DNA from: Closterium sp. Naga37s-1
Taxonomy: Eukaryota; Streptophyta; Zygnematophyceae; Desmidiales; Closteriaceae
Direction of reading: 5' to 3'
Length of the DNA stretch: 64,000 nucleotides
Assembly: GCA_947471745.1 (NCBI GenBank)
Contig: CANJKZ010000010.1
Span: 2,575,501 to 2,639,500 of the forward strand
Position 1 is the first letter of the stretch, and every line of letters begins with the position of its first letter. Below, in pieces: positions 33,101 to 42,249 of this stretch. Position numbers and translations under genes: made by a program. The notes under the pieces are model-generated. The model worked only from the letters and a program-made list of their open reading frames with translations, did no database searches and was not told the origin of the DNA.

Positions 33101-34418
33101 ACATAGCAGCAAGAATAGCATCATAATCAAGAGCAAAGATATCAATCCCCTTCTTAAGCAGATCAGCCCAGCGGGGCAGCTCAGAGGCGTCAGGAAACTG
33201 CTCGCGCCAGGCGTCGTCTAGGCGAAAGAAACAGCGCTGCGCAGTGTGAAACCTCCCACAAGTCTGGCCAGTGCGGTCACCTGTGCGGATGACATACGGG
33301 CAGGTACCCCCTCCCCCAGACCCCCCACGCTGAGAGTAGCACTCACGGAGCTGCTGGGGCGAGGGAGCCTCGCCGGGGCGCTGCTGCTGCTGCCTCTGGC
33401 CACCGCCAAACCCCCCACGCTGCACCGCTCCACCGCGCCCGCCACCCGCTCCACCGCCGCCACCACTGCCAGCACCACCTCCACCACCCCTACCACCATC
33501 GCCGCCGCCACCACCCCCTGCGCCGCCACTGACCCTCCCACCACCCGCGCCACTCCCACTCCCGCCACCACCCCCGCCCCCCCCACCTCCTCCACCGCCG
33601 CCGCCCCCTCCTCCACCTCCACCACCCCTGCCCCCCTTGCCCCTGCCGCCCTTGCGTCTCCCACTAGGAGCAGACGCGGCCCTGAACCTCTCAGCTCCGA
33701 GGTAGTCGACAGCAGCAGCAGATGCAATGGAGGGGAGGAGGGGGGAGGGGGAGCACCCCTCAAAGAAGGGGGTGCGGGGGTCACCACGAGAGGCACCTAC
33801 AGCGACAATGCTCTTCTCAGCTGCTAGGAGCTCCTTCTCGAGGAGGTCGACAGTGAGGTCAGTGGGGGAGAGGGCGAGAAACTGGTCCCTGACAGTGCGA
33901 AGGGAGTCGGGGAGGCGGGTGACAAGGTGGTACAGTGTGAGGTACATCGGGGGGGGGTTCTTGGCGAGGAAATCGGGGGGGGGCGCGGCACAGTAGCGGA
34001 GGTCACTGGTACGGAGGTGGGTGATGAGGTCAGCTACAGTGGCAAAGGCTGACAGGTCGGGGAAGAGGTAGGGCAGTGAGAGACGGCCTATGGCAGCTGT
34101 GGCAGGGGAGGAGTAGCGCGCGACTACTGCGTCATACAGCTCCTTGGCGGTCTTATGCTGTCCGAAGTGCTCGCGCTCATCTAACGGTAGGTGACTGCGA
34201 ACGGCTAGGCGAGCGTGTGCATCACGGGTCTGCCACTGGGAGTGAGCAGTACTGTCAGCAGTAGCGGGAGGTGCGGGAGCAGCGCCTGACGTATGGTCAT
34301 ACAGTGAGACATCGTCCTTGGCAGTGATCTGAAGGAACAGGTGAAGATCATCTAGCCACACCTCAAACTTAATCGGGCGGCCCTCAGCGTCAAAGGTGAG
34401 AATAGAGCGAGTGGCCAT
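30156..34418 (-). CDS. Copia-D gag-protease-integrase open frame
   Basis: 1,420 codons, by far the longest frame in the window. Gag occupies residues 1-250 (KFEVWLDDLHLFLQI, AKELYDAVVARYSS, LTLYHLVTRLPDSLRTVRDQ). A glycine/arginine stretch at about 251-345 includes more than 20 glycines in a row. A variant knuckle CX13CX3HX4C lies at about 374-397. A DALDYDAILAAMYALTISAEG-type block follows, then the protease DSGAS at about 507. GAG-pre-integrase carries HHRLGH (about 651) and CLPC (about 689). The integrase core has D about 719 (HLDVWGP), D about 788 (HSDRGGEF) and E about 824 (NGIAERR). From about 950 to 1420 a repetitive linker (GAETGGAETGG; GAAGGTGAAGG) leads toward RT. The ATG at 34418 follows the leader. 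Structural gag plus enzymes for particle maturation and integration. Confidence 0.88.
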   Translation of the reverse strand: MATRSILTFDAEGRPIKFEVWLDDLHLFLQITAKDDVSLYDHTSGAAPAPPATADSTAHSQWQTRDAHARLAVRSHLPLDEREHFGQHKTAKELYDAVVARYSSPATAAIGRLSLPYLFPDLSAFATVADLITHLRTSDLRYCAAPPPDFLAKNPPPMYLTLYHLVTRLPDSLRTVRDQFLALSPTDLTVDLLEKELLAAEKSIVAVGASRGDPRTPFFEGCSPSPLLPSIASAAAVDYLGAERFRAASAPSGRRKGGRGKGGRGGGGGGGGGGGGGGGGGGGGGGSGSGAGGGRVSGGAGGGGGGDGGRGGGGGAGSGGGGGAGGGRGGAVQRGGFGGGQRQQQQRPGEAPSPQQLRECYSQRGGSGGGGTCPYVIRTGDRTGQTCGRFHTAQRCFFRLDDAWREQFPDASELPRWADLLKKGIDIFALDYDAILAAMYALTISAEGDCYRSVPPDPGIGTSEAAALGASASTALGPGEAAALGASASTSAGAAPTEALHTFTLDSGASRCFFRDRTALQQLPRPVAVSLADPSGGPVLATSTTALPCPAVSSGTLSGLYLPSFSTNLVAGSALQDAGVHQFTPAYERVTHCTCARTGRHLATFTRQPGSDLYTLTTESPQVAASASASGQLSAPFSCRSLSHRTVLWHHRLGHPSVQRLRGMHSRYLVSGLPRVLPPLPPSPAPPCLPCVEGRQRAAPHSSSFPPTEAPLQTLHLDVWGPARVRGQGHERYFLLVVDDYTRYTTVFPLRTKGEVPDVLIPWIRAARLQLRQRFQSDFPVLRLHSDRGGEFSSDLLAAYCAEHGITQSFTLPASPQQNGIAERRIGLVMEVARTSMIHAAAPHFLWPFAVQYAAHQLNLWPRVSIPETSPTLRWTGEVGDASVFRVWGCRAFVRDTSADKLSSRAVPCVFLGFVPDAPGWQFYHPTSRRVFASQDVTFDESVPFYRLFPYCTAPLPPPPLFLTPGAASVDPLPPHGPAPSGVSQVDPVEPVEVAVDSGPVRGAGSGGAEPAGAGSGGAEPGGAETEGAETGGAETGGAETGGAETAGAEPGGTATGGVAPRGAEAGGFETDRTAPAGAPSSQQLREWYARRCSLRSGAPGVEVQPAGDPTAVGGPRAPAGATGAAGAAGGVGAAGGPGATGGAAGAAGGTGAAGGTARGTGGAAGAAGGTGAAGGTAGGAGGAAGAAGGSAGAAGGSGAVSAAAGGTSRPRPYFVPLLQQVLGQPPPPSHPPSVECPSPVQSQSLLPPASPLPGPSPYTGPTGGLTERREPESRPVSHVSRPVSPIRTACASRRVPRECPPPVPGTHRMSLCPSTAPQRVPLPSPPPSSLPTLADPESDSVRAASPTVTCLLATAVTDPSFESAAASALVAELVDFAARCRLDYAASLVAESESVCPPSVGGECALSTDVLEDRQEDLE
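30790..31110. repeat. Degenerate GCAGCTCC/TGGAGCTGC tandem tract within copia-D
   Basis: On the plus strand, CTCCAGCAGCTCCAGCAG-type units of 9-15 bp repeat across about 300 bp. On the coding strand these give Gly-Ala-Ala-Gly-Gly-Thr repeats. A second tract at 31250-31390 gives the GAETGG repeats. Repeat expansion in a linker is the likely origin. Confidence 0.85.
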
Positions 34419-34505
34419 AGTGGCAGTAGCAGCAGTAGGAACAGTAGCAGTAGTAGCAGTAGTACAGTAGGAACAGGAAAAGGAGTTGCTGCAGGTGGGG
34501 CACAG

Positions 34506-34615
34506 TAGGGCGGCGCGGCTCGGTTCGGGCGGCGCGGCTCGGTTCGGGCGGCGCGGCTCGGTTCGGGCGGCGCAGCTCGGTTCGGGCGGCGCGGCTCGGT
34601 TCGGGCTGTGCGGCT
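34506..34615. repeat. 19-bp tandem repeat in copia-D leader
   Basis: Five to six copies of a 19-bp unit containing GGCGCGGCTCGGTTCGGGC between the gag start and the primer-binding site. GC-rich leader repeats of similar kind occur in TRIM-E. Confidence 0.9.
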
Positions 34616-35046
34616 CGGCTCGGTCTGGGCTACGCGGCGGTGCGCGCCTGGGGGACGTGCGCGTGGGCGGCTGTAGCGGGCGGGCCGTGGCCGCTCGTGG
34701 GCCTTACTAGCGGGCGGGTGGCCTAGGGAGGGCGTCGCGGCGGCCTACGGGTGGCTCACGGGCGGCGCGCGGCTAGGGGGAGGCCGGTCGTCGGGCTGCT
34801 CGTGGCGGCGTGGGCGGCTAACGGGCGGCGCGCGCTCAGAAACCGCCGCGCGCGGGCTGCTAGGAGGCGACGCGCGGGAAAAAAAAGGGCGCGCGCGGCA
34901 CTAGCGAGCCGCGCACAAACAGCAGGAGAAGACGAGGCGCACGAGGGCGTACTAGAGGAACGGCGCTCGAGGGCGCTAGGACGATGGGGCGCTCGAGGGC
35001 GCTTCTAACGGTGGGCCCTTAGGTGAGTCCTAGGTCTAGAACCTAA

Positions 35047-35058
35047 GCTCTGAAACCA
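35047..35058 (-). promoter_or_regulatory. Copia-D primer-binding site
   Basis: On the minus strand TGGTTTCAGAGC, one base different from the TGGTATCAGAGC of copia-A, immediately next to the LTR. The same variant occurs in TRIM-E. Confidence 0.85.
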
Positions 35059-35183
35059 TGTCAGAATGAGAAGTGTGTGAACTATGAAAAGTTGGAGTAC
35101 AAGTAGCAAACCCTAGTTTTGTGTACCCCCTAAAGGCTAACCCACTATAGCCTACACAACAAGAACACATATAGTGTTTGACA
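35059..35183 (-). repeat. Copia-D 5' LTR (125 bp)
   Basis: TGTCAGAATGAG...GTGTTTGACA, 125 bp, next to the primer-binding site. Words such as TAGCAAACCCTA and GTACCCCCTA are shared with the 141-bp LTRs of TRIM-E at 48.7 and 50.0 kb. It is followed by GTTTT at 35184, inside an LTR-A. Confidence 0.8.
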
Positions 35184-35239
35184 GTTTTAAGTTAGATTAA
35201 GTCTTAATAGCTTGAGTTTATTAGGCCCTTATACCGACA
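35184..35239 (+). mobile_element. End of a copia-A LTR to the right of copia-D
   Basis: GTTTTAAGTTAGATTAAGTC...CTTATACCGACA is the last 56 bp of an LTR-A, showing that copia-D lies within an LTR-A. It is followed directly by A RNase H sequence, so that LTR had itself been inserted in A pol, as at 25566. Confidence 0.8.
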
Positions 35240-35590
35240 GTTCCATGGGTAAAGGAGGTGATTTGGCTGAGGAGGCTGTTAGAGGAGATTGGCCAACAGC
35301 AGAAGCTCGCTACGCCGCTATTTTGTGATAGCAAGGGGGCTCTTGGGATAGCCAGGAACGCTGTGCTTCATGGGCTGAACAAGCACATGCGTATCAAGTG
35401 GCACTGGATGCGTAAGGAGATGAAGAGAGGGACGGTGAATCCAATCTATTTCAAGACTCACCAACAGCCAGCAGATTTCTTCAACAAGAGGCTTGCGGAT
35501 GAGCCTCATTGGCGCTGTGTGCGCATGAGTGGAATGAGCATGAACTAGCATGGAATGATGGGGATGCAGCCGGCAGGCTGAGGAGGAGTG
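35240..35590 (+). pseudogene. Copia-A RNase H end and polypurine tract
   Basis: MIWLRRLLEEIGQQQKLATP, FCDSKGALGIARNAVLHG, KHMRIKWHWMRKEMKRGTVN and HQQPADFFNKRLADEPHW up to MSGMSMN, then the purine tract. Last part of a broken copia-A element. Confidence 0.87.
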
Positions 35591-35929
35591 TGTTGGGTGC
35601 AAATTCACATTGCACGACATCCTGCCATCTGTGTGTACGAATATCCGCGTGCGAATGCATTTGCGTGTTGAATGGTTTGTTCGTGTGTTTGTTTGCTTTC
35701 GCAAATTTTGCCTGAAACATTTCCAGGTACTCGCGCTATGTGCGCTTCGGCACAACATTGTACGCGCTATGAATAGTGCAAGCATTAAGGATGCGCTCAC
35801 AAAGGAACCCAAGATGGAAGCTTTGCAGTTTGGTTCATTTGAATGCGTAGATTCAGTTCTATCCAACATCATATTGTACTGTTTTGTTTGGTTCATTATA
35901 GTGTAGCAGGGCAGGCAATATAGGGATAC
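35591..35929 (+). mobile_element. Copia-A 3' LTR, joined to satellite
   Basis: Starts TGTTGGGTGCAAATTCACAT and stays recognisable as LTR-A to GGCAATATAGGGATAC. The sequence then becomes satellite without a target duplication. GGATACC is shared by the junction and by the paralogous satellite at 43255. Confidence 0.85.
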
Positions 35930-37496
35930 CAAAACTCAGTTCGTTATTTAGCGACATGAGTGAAACTATATTTAAGTGCGTTAGTTAGTTATATAAGTGG
36001 TTTCAAGAGAAAGTGCGTTACTTAGCCATATGAGTGGTACTAGAAGTAAGTGCGGTACTTAGCCATATGAATTATATTAAGAGTAAGTGCGTTAATTTGC
36101 CATATGAGTGGTACTAAGAGTAAGTGCGTTAATTGGCTATTTGGGTGGTACTAAGAGTAAGTGCACTACTTAGACATATGAAAAGGGTGCATGCGTCACT
36201 TAGCTGTATGAGTGGTACTTTGAGTAATTCGTTCCTTAGTTCTATGAATAGTTCTAGGAGTGAGTTACTTAGCTTTAAGACTGATACTAAGAGTGAGTGC
36301 ATTACATAGCCATACGAAGAATACTAAAAGTAATTGCGTTTTCTTTGCAATATATGTGGTACTAATTGTAAGTTCGGTACTTAGCTGTATCAATGGTACT
36401 AAAAGTAACTGCGTTACTTCGCGATACGAGTGCCACTAAGAGTAAGTGCGTTACTCAGCTCTATGAGTGGTACTAAGTGTAAGTGCTTTACTTAGTCATG
36501 TGGGTGATACTGTGAGCAAGTGTGTTAGTGGTTCTAAGATTTAGTGCGTTAATTTACGATGTTAGTGGTACTTACAAGTAGGTGCGTTACTTAGCCATAT
36601 GAGTGTTTCAAAGAGTCAGTGCGTTATTTAGCCTATGAATAATACTAAGAGTAAGTGTGTTAATTAGCGATATGAGTGGTTCTAACAGTAAGAGTGTTCC
36701 TTAGCTATATGAGTGGTACTAAGAGTAAGAACGTTATTTAGCTCTTTGAGAGGTACTAAGAGTAAGTGTGTTACTTAGCCATATAAGTGGTACTAAGAGT
36801 AGGTGCGCTACTTAGCCATGTGAGTGATACTGAGAGTAAGTGTGTTCGTGGTTCTAAGCGTTAGGCCGTTATTTTATTATATTAGTGGTACTTACGAGTA
36901 GGTGCGTTACTTAGCCATATGAGTGTTTCTAAGAGTCAGTGCGTTATGTAGCCTATGAATGGTACTATGAGTAATTGTGTTAATTAGCGATATGAGTGGT
37001 TCTAACAGTAAGAGTGTTCCTTAGCTATATGTGTGGTACTAAGAGTAAGAACGTTATTTATCTCTTTGAGAGGTACTAAGAGTAAGAGTGCGTTTCCTAG
37101 CCATGTGAGTGATACTGAGAGTAAGTGTGTTAGTTAGCCTATGAGTGGATCTAAGAGTAAGTGCATTAATTAGTGATTTGAGTGATACTTACAAGTAAGT
37201 GCGCTACTTAACCATATAAGTGGTGCTAAGAGTCAGTGCGTTATTTTATCTTATAAGTGATACTAAGAGTAAGTGCGTCAATTAGCAATATGAGTGGTTC
37301 TAACAGTAAGAGTGTTCCTTAGCTATATGAGTGGTACTAAGAGTAAGTGCGTTACTTAGCTGTATGAGAGGTACTAAGAGTAAGAGCGTTAATTAACAAC
37401 ATGAATGGTACTAACAGTTAGTGTGTTACTTAGCCATATGAGTGGCACTAAGAGTATGTGCATTACTTAGCCATATGAGTGGTACTTGTCAATGGG
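35930..37496 (-). repeat. 37-bp satellite array, reverse units with higher-order period
   Basis: About 42 units of the same satellite as at 7-11 kb but reverse-complemented (GCGTTACTTAGCCATATGAG, TGGTACTAAGAGTAA). A higher-order repeat is visible: the variant GTGGTTCTAAG occurs at 36528 and 36848 and a relative (GTGGATCTAAG) at 37144, giving spacings of about 320 and 296 bp, roughly nine monomers. No gene. Confidence 0.92.
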
Positions 37497-38463
37497 AGTT
37501 GTGTGTTGGCCCCATCCTCGCTTCGGCAGAGCCGACTTTGTGGTCGGGTGTGCGGGAGGTGCAGCTGACTTGCAGCAGTGGGCGATGCCTACTTAGGCGA
37601 GCTGGTCGACGGGTTTGGTCGACCTGTACGGGGCCATTGCAAAGCCGCCGACTTCGGGACGCCGTCGGCCAACTTCAAACAGGTGGTCGACGAGAGGAGA
37701 GCTTTGAGGGCGCTGACCTTGGTGGGAGGTTGACTCGGTAGGTTGACTTGAGGATGGCGTAAACTTAGTGACACCGACCTAAGGAAGCCGGCATGGTGTG
37801 GTCGGCTGGGCTAGTCGACCTGGTGCAGGTCGACCAGGGGTGTGGTTGACTTGGTATGGTTGACCGATGGTGGTCGTCGACCTGGTTGGTCGACGGGAAT
37901 GAGGAGGGTTGACGGGTTGCTCGGTTGACCAGGTTACCCGGACGACGGGGTTCTGCGGAGGAGTGCGATAGTCGCTCAGGTGGTTTGGCGAAGCCGACCT
38001 CGGCGTGGTATCCCGAGGTCGACGTAGAAGATCGGGTGAAGTAGTGGCCACGTGGTCGACCTGGCGTCTGCGCTGTCAAGGTGACGAGGCAAAGTACGCC
38101 AACCACCTGTGAGCACCTGCGAAACGGGTCCACTGCTGTCATGCGGGTGCAACGCTGTGTAGCTGCCATGCTGCAGAGCACGCCGTCGACTTGCAGCGCT
38201 GGCAGGCCGTAACTTTGCTCTGCTGGAGCGCGGTTGGCTTTGCAGAGCTGGAACGCGGTCGACCGTGCTGCACTGGCAGTCGACCTGCATGGTTGCTAGC
38301 ATCTGATATCGTCCATTGTTGCTTGGCTTATTCAACCATTGTTGAAAACTTTTGCTAGTAAAATTCTTGCCAAATTTCCCCATGAATGTGCAAGTACTGA
38401 GAGTGCAAGATAACACACAATCCTGTATCTTATATGTAGTCTAGCTCCCGTTGTTTGACTTAT
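37497..38463 (+). mobile_element. Copia-B 5' LTR
   Basis: TGTCAATGGGAGTTGTGTGT at the start, GTCGAC-rich middle, and TAGTCTAGCTCCCGTTGTTT near the end. It is followed almost at once by gag-B, so it is a 5' LTR. Its left side is satellite. Confidence 0.85.
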
Positions 38464-38857
38464 GGCGTGACGGCGCCGACTTCAAATTCACGCCGGATAT
38501 GATCGCCGTGAACCCCCTACTGGTCGTCCGCCACGACCCCATCACGTGAAAGGAGGCGATCGAGCCTCAACAGAAGATGGCTGAGCTGATGTGCTTCGCC
38601 GACGGCACTGTGTCGACGCCTCCTGTAAGCAACCCCGAGCTGCGCGCGGAATTTTACGCCGTGCACCTGCTGCCCTTCACGGTCATCTCGCGGTGCTGCT
38701 TACCTGTGGTGCAGATCGCCCTGAAGTCGTGCTGGACTCACCTGGACGCCGGCCACAGGGCATGGCAGTTGATCACGTCGACGTTTCAGGTCACCCGACG
38801 ACCTGTATATCGGCCAGCTGGAGGAGCAGATGACACACCTGCGGATAGGCGAGTAGG
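38464..38857 (+). pseudogene. Copia-B gag fragment
   Basis: Encodes the copia-B gag blocks KEAIEPQQKMAELMCFADGT, ELRAEFYAVHLLPFTVISRC and HLDAGHRAWQLI, parallel to B1 (45.03-45.4 kb) and B2 (61.8-62.2 kb). It joins copia-A RNase H sequence at about 38858. Fossil. Confidence 0.8.
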
Positions 38858-39031
38858 CCAGGAACGCTGTGCTTCATGGGCTGAACAAGCACATGCGCAT
38901 CAAGTGGCGGCTGCGTAAAGAGGTGAAAAGGCTTGCGGATGAGCCTCATTGGCGTTGTGTACGCATGAGTGGAATGAGCATGAACTAGTATGGAATGGAC
39001 GGGGATGCAGCCGGCAGGCTGAGGGGGAGTG
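38858..39031 (+). pseudogene. Copia-A RNase H end fragment
   Basis: RNAVLHGLNKHMRIKW and LADEPHWRCVRMSGMSMN blocks followed by the A polypurine tract, directly before LTR-A. Fossil fragment. Confidence 0.8.
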
Positions 39032-40001
39032 TGTTGGGTGCAAGTTCACTTTGCACGACATCCTGCTGTCTGTTTGTATGAATATGTGCGTGCGAGTGCA
39101 TTTACGTGTGAATGGTGTGTTCATGTGTTTGTTTGCTTTCCCAATTTTCGCTTGAATCATTTGCAGGTATTCGCGCATTGTGCACTTCGGCACAACACTG
39201 TACGCGCTATGAACAGTGCAATCAGAAAGAACGAGCTCGCAAAGGAACCCAAGACGGAAGCTTTGCGGTTCGGTTCGTTTGAATGCGCAGATTCAGTTTT
39301 ACCCAACTCGAAATTGTACTGCTTTGTTTGGTTGACTATGGTGTAGCAAGGCAGGCATTATAGGGGTAGAATTTAGGTGAAGGTTGGATGTTGTTTGTTT
39401 GTATCTGCATGCTACAGGGCCAGGAGAAACCAGTAGAACCAGCATTTGGCAGGTTGGGCAAAGACAAAACAGGTCCTGTTTTTAGGACCAAAGGTTGAAA
39501 AAACAGAACCAGGGGTTGTTTACCAACCTACCACCTGCTGTTTTGTCCAGCCAGGTTGGTTCTGTTGCTTGGAATTATTGATAATCCCTGGTTGTTCGTA
39601 GGGTGATTCCCAAGGACCTTGCTAGCTATAACCATTTACTCCTTCTCTGTTTGTACCTGGATATAGTCAAATTCTTTCAAGCGAATTCCTTCATTGCTGG
39701 AATTTCGTTTCTACGCGGTTCGACGGCGGAATGCTACGGAGTCAACGCTAGTACGCTAGCACTACGACGATAGTTCAACAATGTCCGAGCCATAACTCTG
39801 CAATGACAGAATTTTTTGCAAGGCAACTTGTCTTGGAGCGAGCTTTGATATGGCAAATTCTCAGCTTAATCTGATCGAAAGTCTGCACGGCACGCTGCGC
39901 GACGTACCAGGCACTCAGGACCTTTGGAGGTGACCCCGAGAAGAGGTATTATGTTTGATTAGGTCTTATTAACTTGAGTTTATTGGGCCCTTACACCAAC
40001 A
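39032..40001 (+). mobile_element. Copia-A 3' LTR, diverged copy
   Basis: 970 bp, TGTTGGGTGCAAGTTCACTT...CTTACACCAACA. It is shorter and visibly more diverged than the other LTR-A copies, so probably older. It joins gypsy-3 at 40002. Confidence 0.85.
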
Positions 40002-41853
40002 GTACCTTTGCGCCCAAGCGAACCTCAACCGGCGTCAGATACGATTGTTGGACTATTTGGAGTCCAACTTTCACTACACTGAAACATACAAAACAGATGC
40101 ATCGAACAAACTACTTACCCACGGCTACTGCACCGATCCATTCTTCACCATTGGTAATTAGCATCAGCTCACAGAGCCTAAGGGAGTTTATTACTTAAAA
40201 TCCAAAACTAAGCTCATCTTTGTACTGGCATACTCACTACTACATGAACTGCTACTGCAAGAGGAATACGAACAGGTCACCTCGTATGATTTCGAGGTTC
40301 AAAAAGCACGACAGCAACTCCAGCAGTATCATTACTAGCCGGAGCCGTTAATCGGCATACAGCACCACGTGGGATCGTGTCCCAAGTGTCAGGTGATAAA
40401 GAGCTCGCGCAAATGACAAGTGCAGCCAATCCCGCCACACGAGTACGCCTGGCAGCAAGTAATAATGGATTGCGCCACAGGGTTATCTGCGAGCCCCGGT
40501 GGTAACGACGCGGCCAAGATTGTCGTTAATTGACTTACGAAACTGGCTCACTTCGCTATATGTAGAGAATCGATCTAAGCCTAAAAAACAGCTCGCTTGT
40601 TCATCACAGCCGTCGTTCGTCTGCACGGGATAACAGCCGTGATCATCAACGATCGCGATACGAAGTTCACCTACAACTTTTGAAATATTTTTTGGGAGCA
40701 GTTCGGGACCTGTCCACAGTTCAGCTCATCGTACCACCCCGAGACCGACAGTCAAACGGAGAGAGCGAACCAGACCATGGGACAGCTGATTCCGCCACGT
40801 GTGATGACCCGGCAACCTGGAAGCAAGACGCCGCTGATCGGGTTCGCGTACAACAAAGCCATGTCATTTACAACAAAGCAGTCGCTATTCACCCGAAACC
40901 CTAAATCCTACAAAGCCTATGACACCGAACCTGGACAACCTGACACCATGTGCGCTGCTTGTAGAGATCCTCCAAGCTGCCTGAACACGCGTGGTAGACG
41001 CAATCAAGAAAGCAAACATCATCGCAAAAAGGAACGCCGATTGCCACCGCCGCCCTATGACGTACCAGTCACGAGACTTCCTGCTGCTCGACACTAAAAA
41101 ATTACGCCTGCCTGTCGTGCCGAAACTTTGCATGCACTGCTGTGGCCCGTTCCAGATCAACCACATGATCACGCCCGTCGCCGCCCATATCTTGCTACCT
41201 GCCAACTGGTGCATCAAGCCATCGTTCCACGTCAGAATATTTCGCCCATAAATCCCGACTACGAGCCAACTCACCATCGCCCACCATCGATGACGCGTCC
41301 TGCATCGGAGCTGATCGTCAACCCCGAGAAGATTCTGAGCCATCGGATTCGCCACCCCACGGTAGTCTGGAAGATTGAGTTCCTCGTTCACTGGAAGGAC
41401 AGCAACCCCGCGGAAGATAGCTGGGAGTCCCTGACCAACGTTGAAAACCACTTTCTATTTAAGGGTACCTCTGAAGCCGGGGGATTCCGCAATATATACG
41501 TACTCACGTAGCGGATGGACTTCCTAGGGAGAAGGGTAGTGTAAGGAATTTTTCAGCATTCCTTACCGCGCATCTCACCATCGCGTACAGGACCAACAGT
41601 TTCTTCGCCCGTTACTGCTAACGGTGTTTGGGGTGTTTTGCCGCCTTCTCGCATCACATCTACCAAACAATGCGTCGCTGGGCCGGCCCGAATCGGCCTA
41701 CGCCTCGGGACTAGCACGAACCTCACTGTCAGCATCGCACTAGCTAGCTCGCATGCACCGTGTTACTTGTTTTCACTCATGCCTTCGCTCACATTGTCCT
41801 CGTTTGCCAACCTAGTGCAATCCTCACTACCCTGATACAATGCATCCGTTACA
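40002..41853 (+). mobile_element. Gypsy-3 chromovirus remains with 3' LTR
   Basis: Ty3/gypsy pol end. It holds an RNase H remnant around 40.07-40.12 kb (HYTETYKTDAS-type), integrase core pieces at 40.5-40.8 kb (LTKLAHFA, VRLHGITAVIINDRDTKFT, SYHPET and ERANQTMGQL), and the C-terminal GPF-type module at 41.05-41.2 kb (LLDTKKLRLPVVPKL, CGPFQINHM). The chromodomain is at 41.29-41.47 kb (ILSHRIRHPTVVWKIEFLVH, WKDSNPAEDSWESL). A purine tract (GGGAGAAGGGTAG) precedes the LTR. Broken, with many breaks. Fossil. Confidence 0.85.
41540..41853 (+). repeat. Gypsy-3 3' LTR (tentative end)
   Basis: Begins TGTAAGGAATTTTTCAGC after the purine tract. CATCCGTTACA at 41853 fits as the end because the gypsy-1 LTR ends in CACCCGTAACA and the two share words upstream. 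TATTTTACA at 42195 is an alternative end. Confidence 0.55.
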
Positions 41854-42249
41854 CCTTAGGGTACAAACCTGTCTTGATACAAGTGTCTCAATGCAGTTTT
41901 TCCAGAGTCGCATCTACACATTTAGTCAACCTCGCGTCGCAAAATGTGAATGTATTGCGATAATGGGCGACCTGGCGACCTGTAATGTTGTGCGCGTCTC
42001 ATTTGGTGAACTCTCAAAGCAGTACACCCGTTTGTTTTGGCGCCGGGCAGGGACACAAAACACGTGTGAATCTAGCGAACCCTCAAAGCGTATGGGCGGG
42101 ATGCATGCCTGGAATGTAGGCCTCTTGATATCAAGGTAAACGACCTTATGGCTCTTACTATAAGGGAGAATCTGGGTGTTCACCCTTATTTTACAAAGTT
42201 GTTTTGTGTAGCGCCCTTAAACAAAAAAAAAAATGATGTTGTTTTGTAA
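41854..42249. other. Spacer without recognised feature
   Basis: I see no domain, no repeat family and no convincing gene. There is an A-run at about 42222-42233. It could be the rest of the gypsy-3 LTR if that ends at 42195. Confidence 0.4.

Larger units (their letters stand above)
29852..35183 (-). mobile_element. Copia-D element
   Basis: Minus-strand Ty1/copia element with short LTR (35059-35183), primer-binding site, a GC-rich leader with tandem repeats, a long open gag-protease-integrase frame (34418-30156) and the beginning of RT (about 30131-29852). The left end abuts gag-A; no left LTR is seen. The right LTR is embedded in an LTR-A end. The long open frame suggests a fairly recent insertion. 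RT/RNase H are not complete, so the element is broken. Confidence 0.88.

Noticed and set aside
33246-33827. 193-codon Thr/Pro-rich plus-strand frame
   Set aside because: It is antisense to the glycine-rich part of copia-D gag.
34486-35008. Arg/Ala/Gly-rich frames right of the copia-D gag start
   Set aside because: They lie in the copia-D leader on the opposite strand and consist of tandem GC-rich repeats.
41638-42139. Small plus-strand frames after the gypsy-3 chromodomain
   Set aside because: They are short, overlap the probable LTR and have no recognisable motif.
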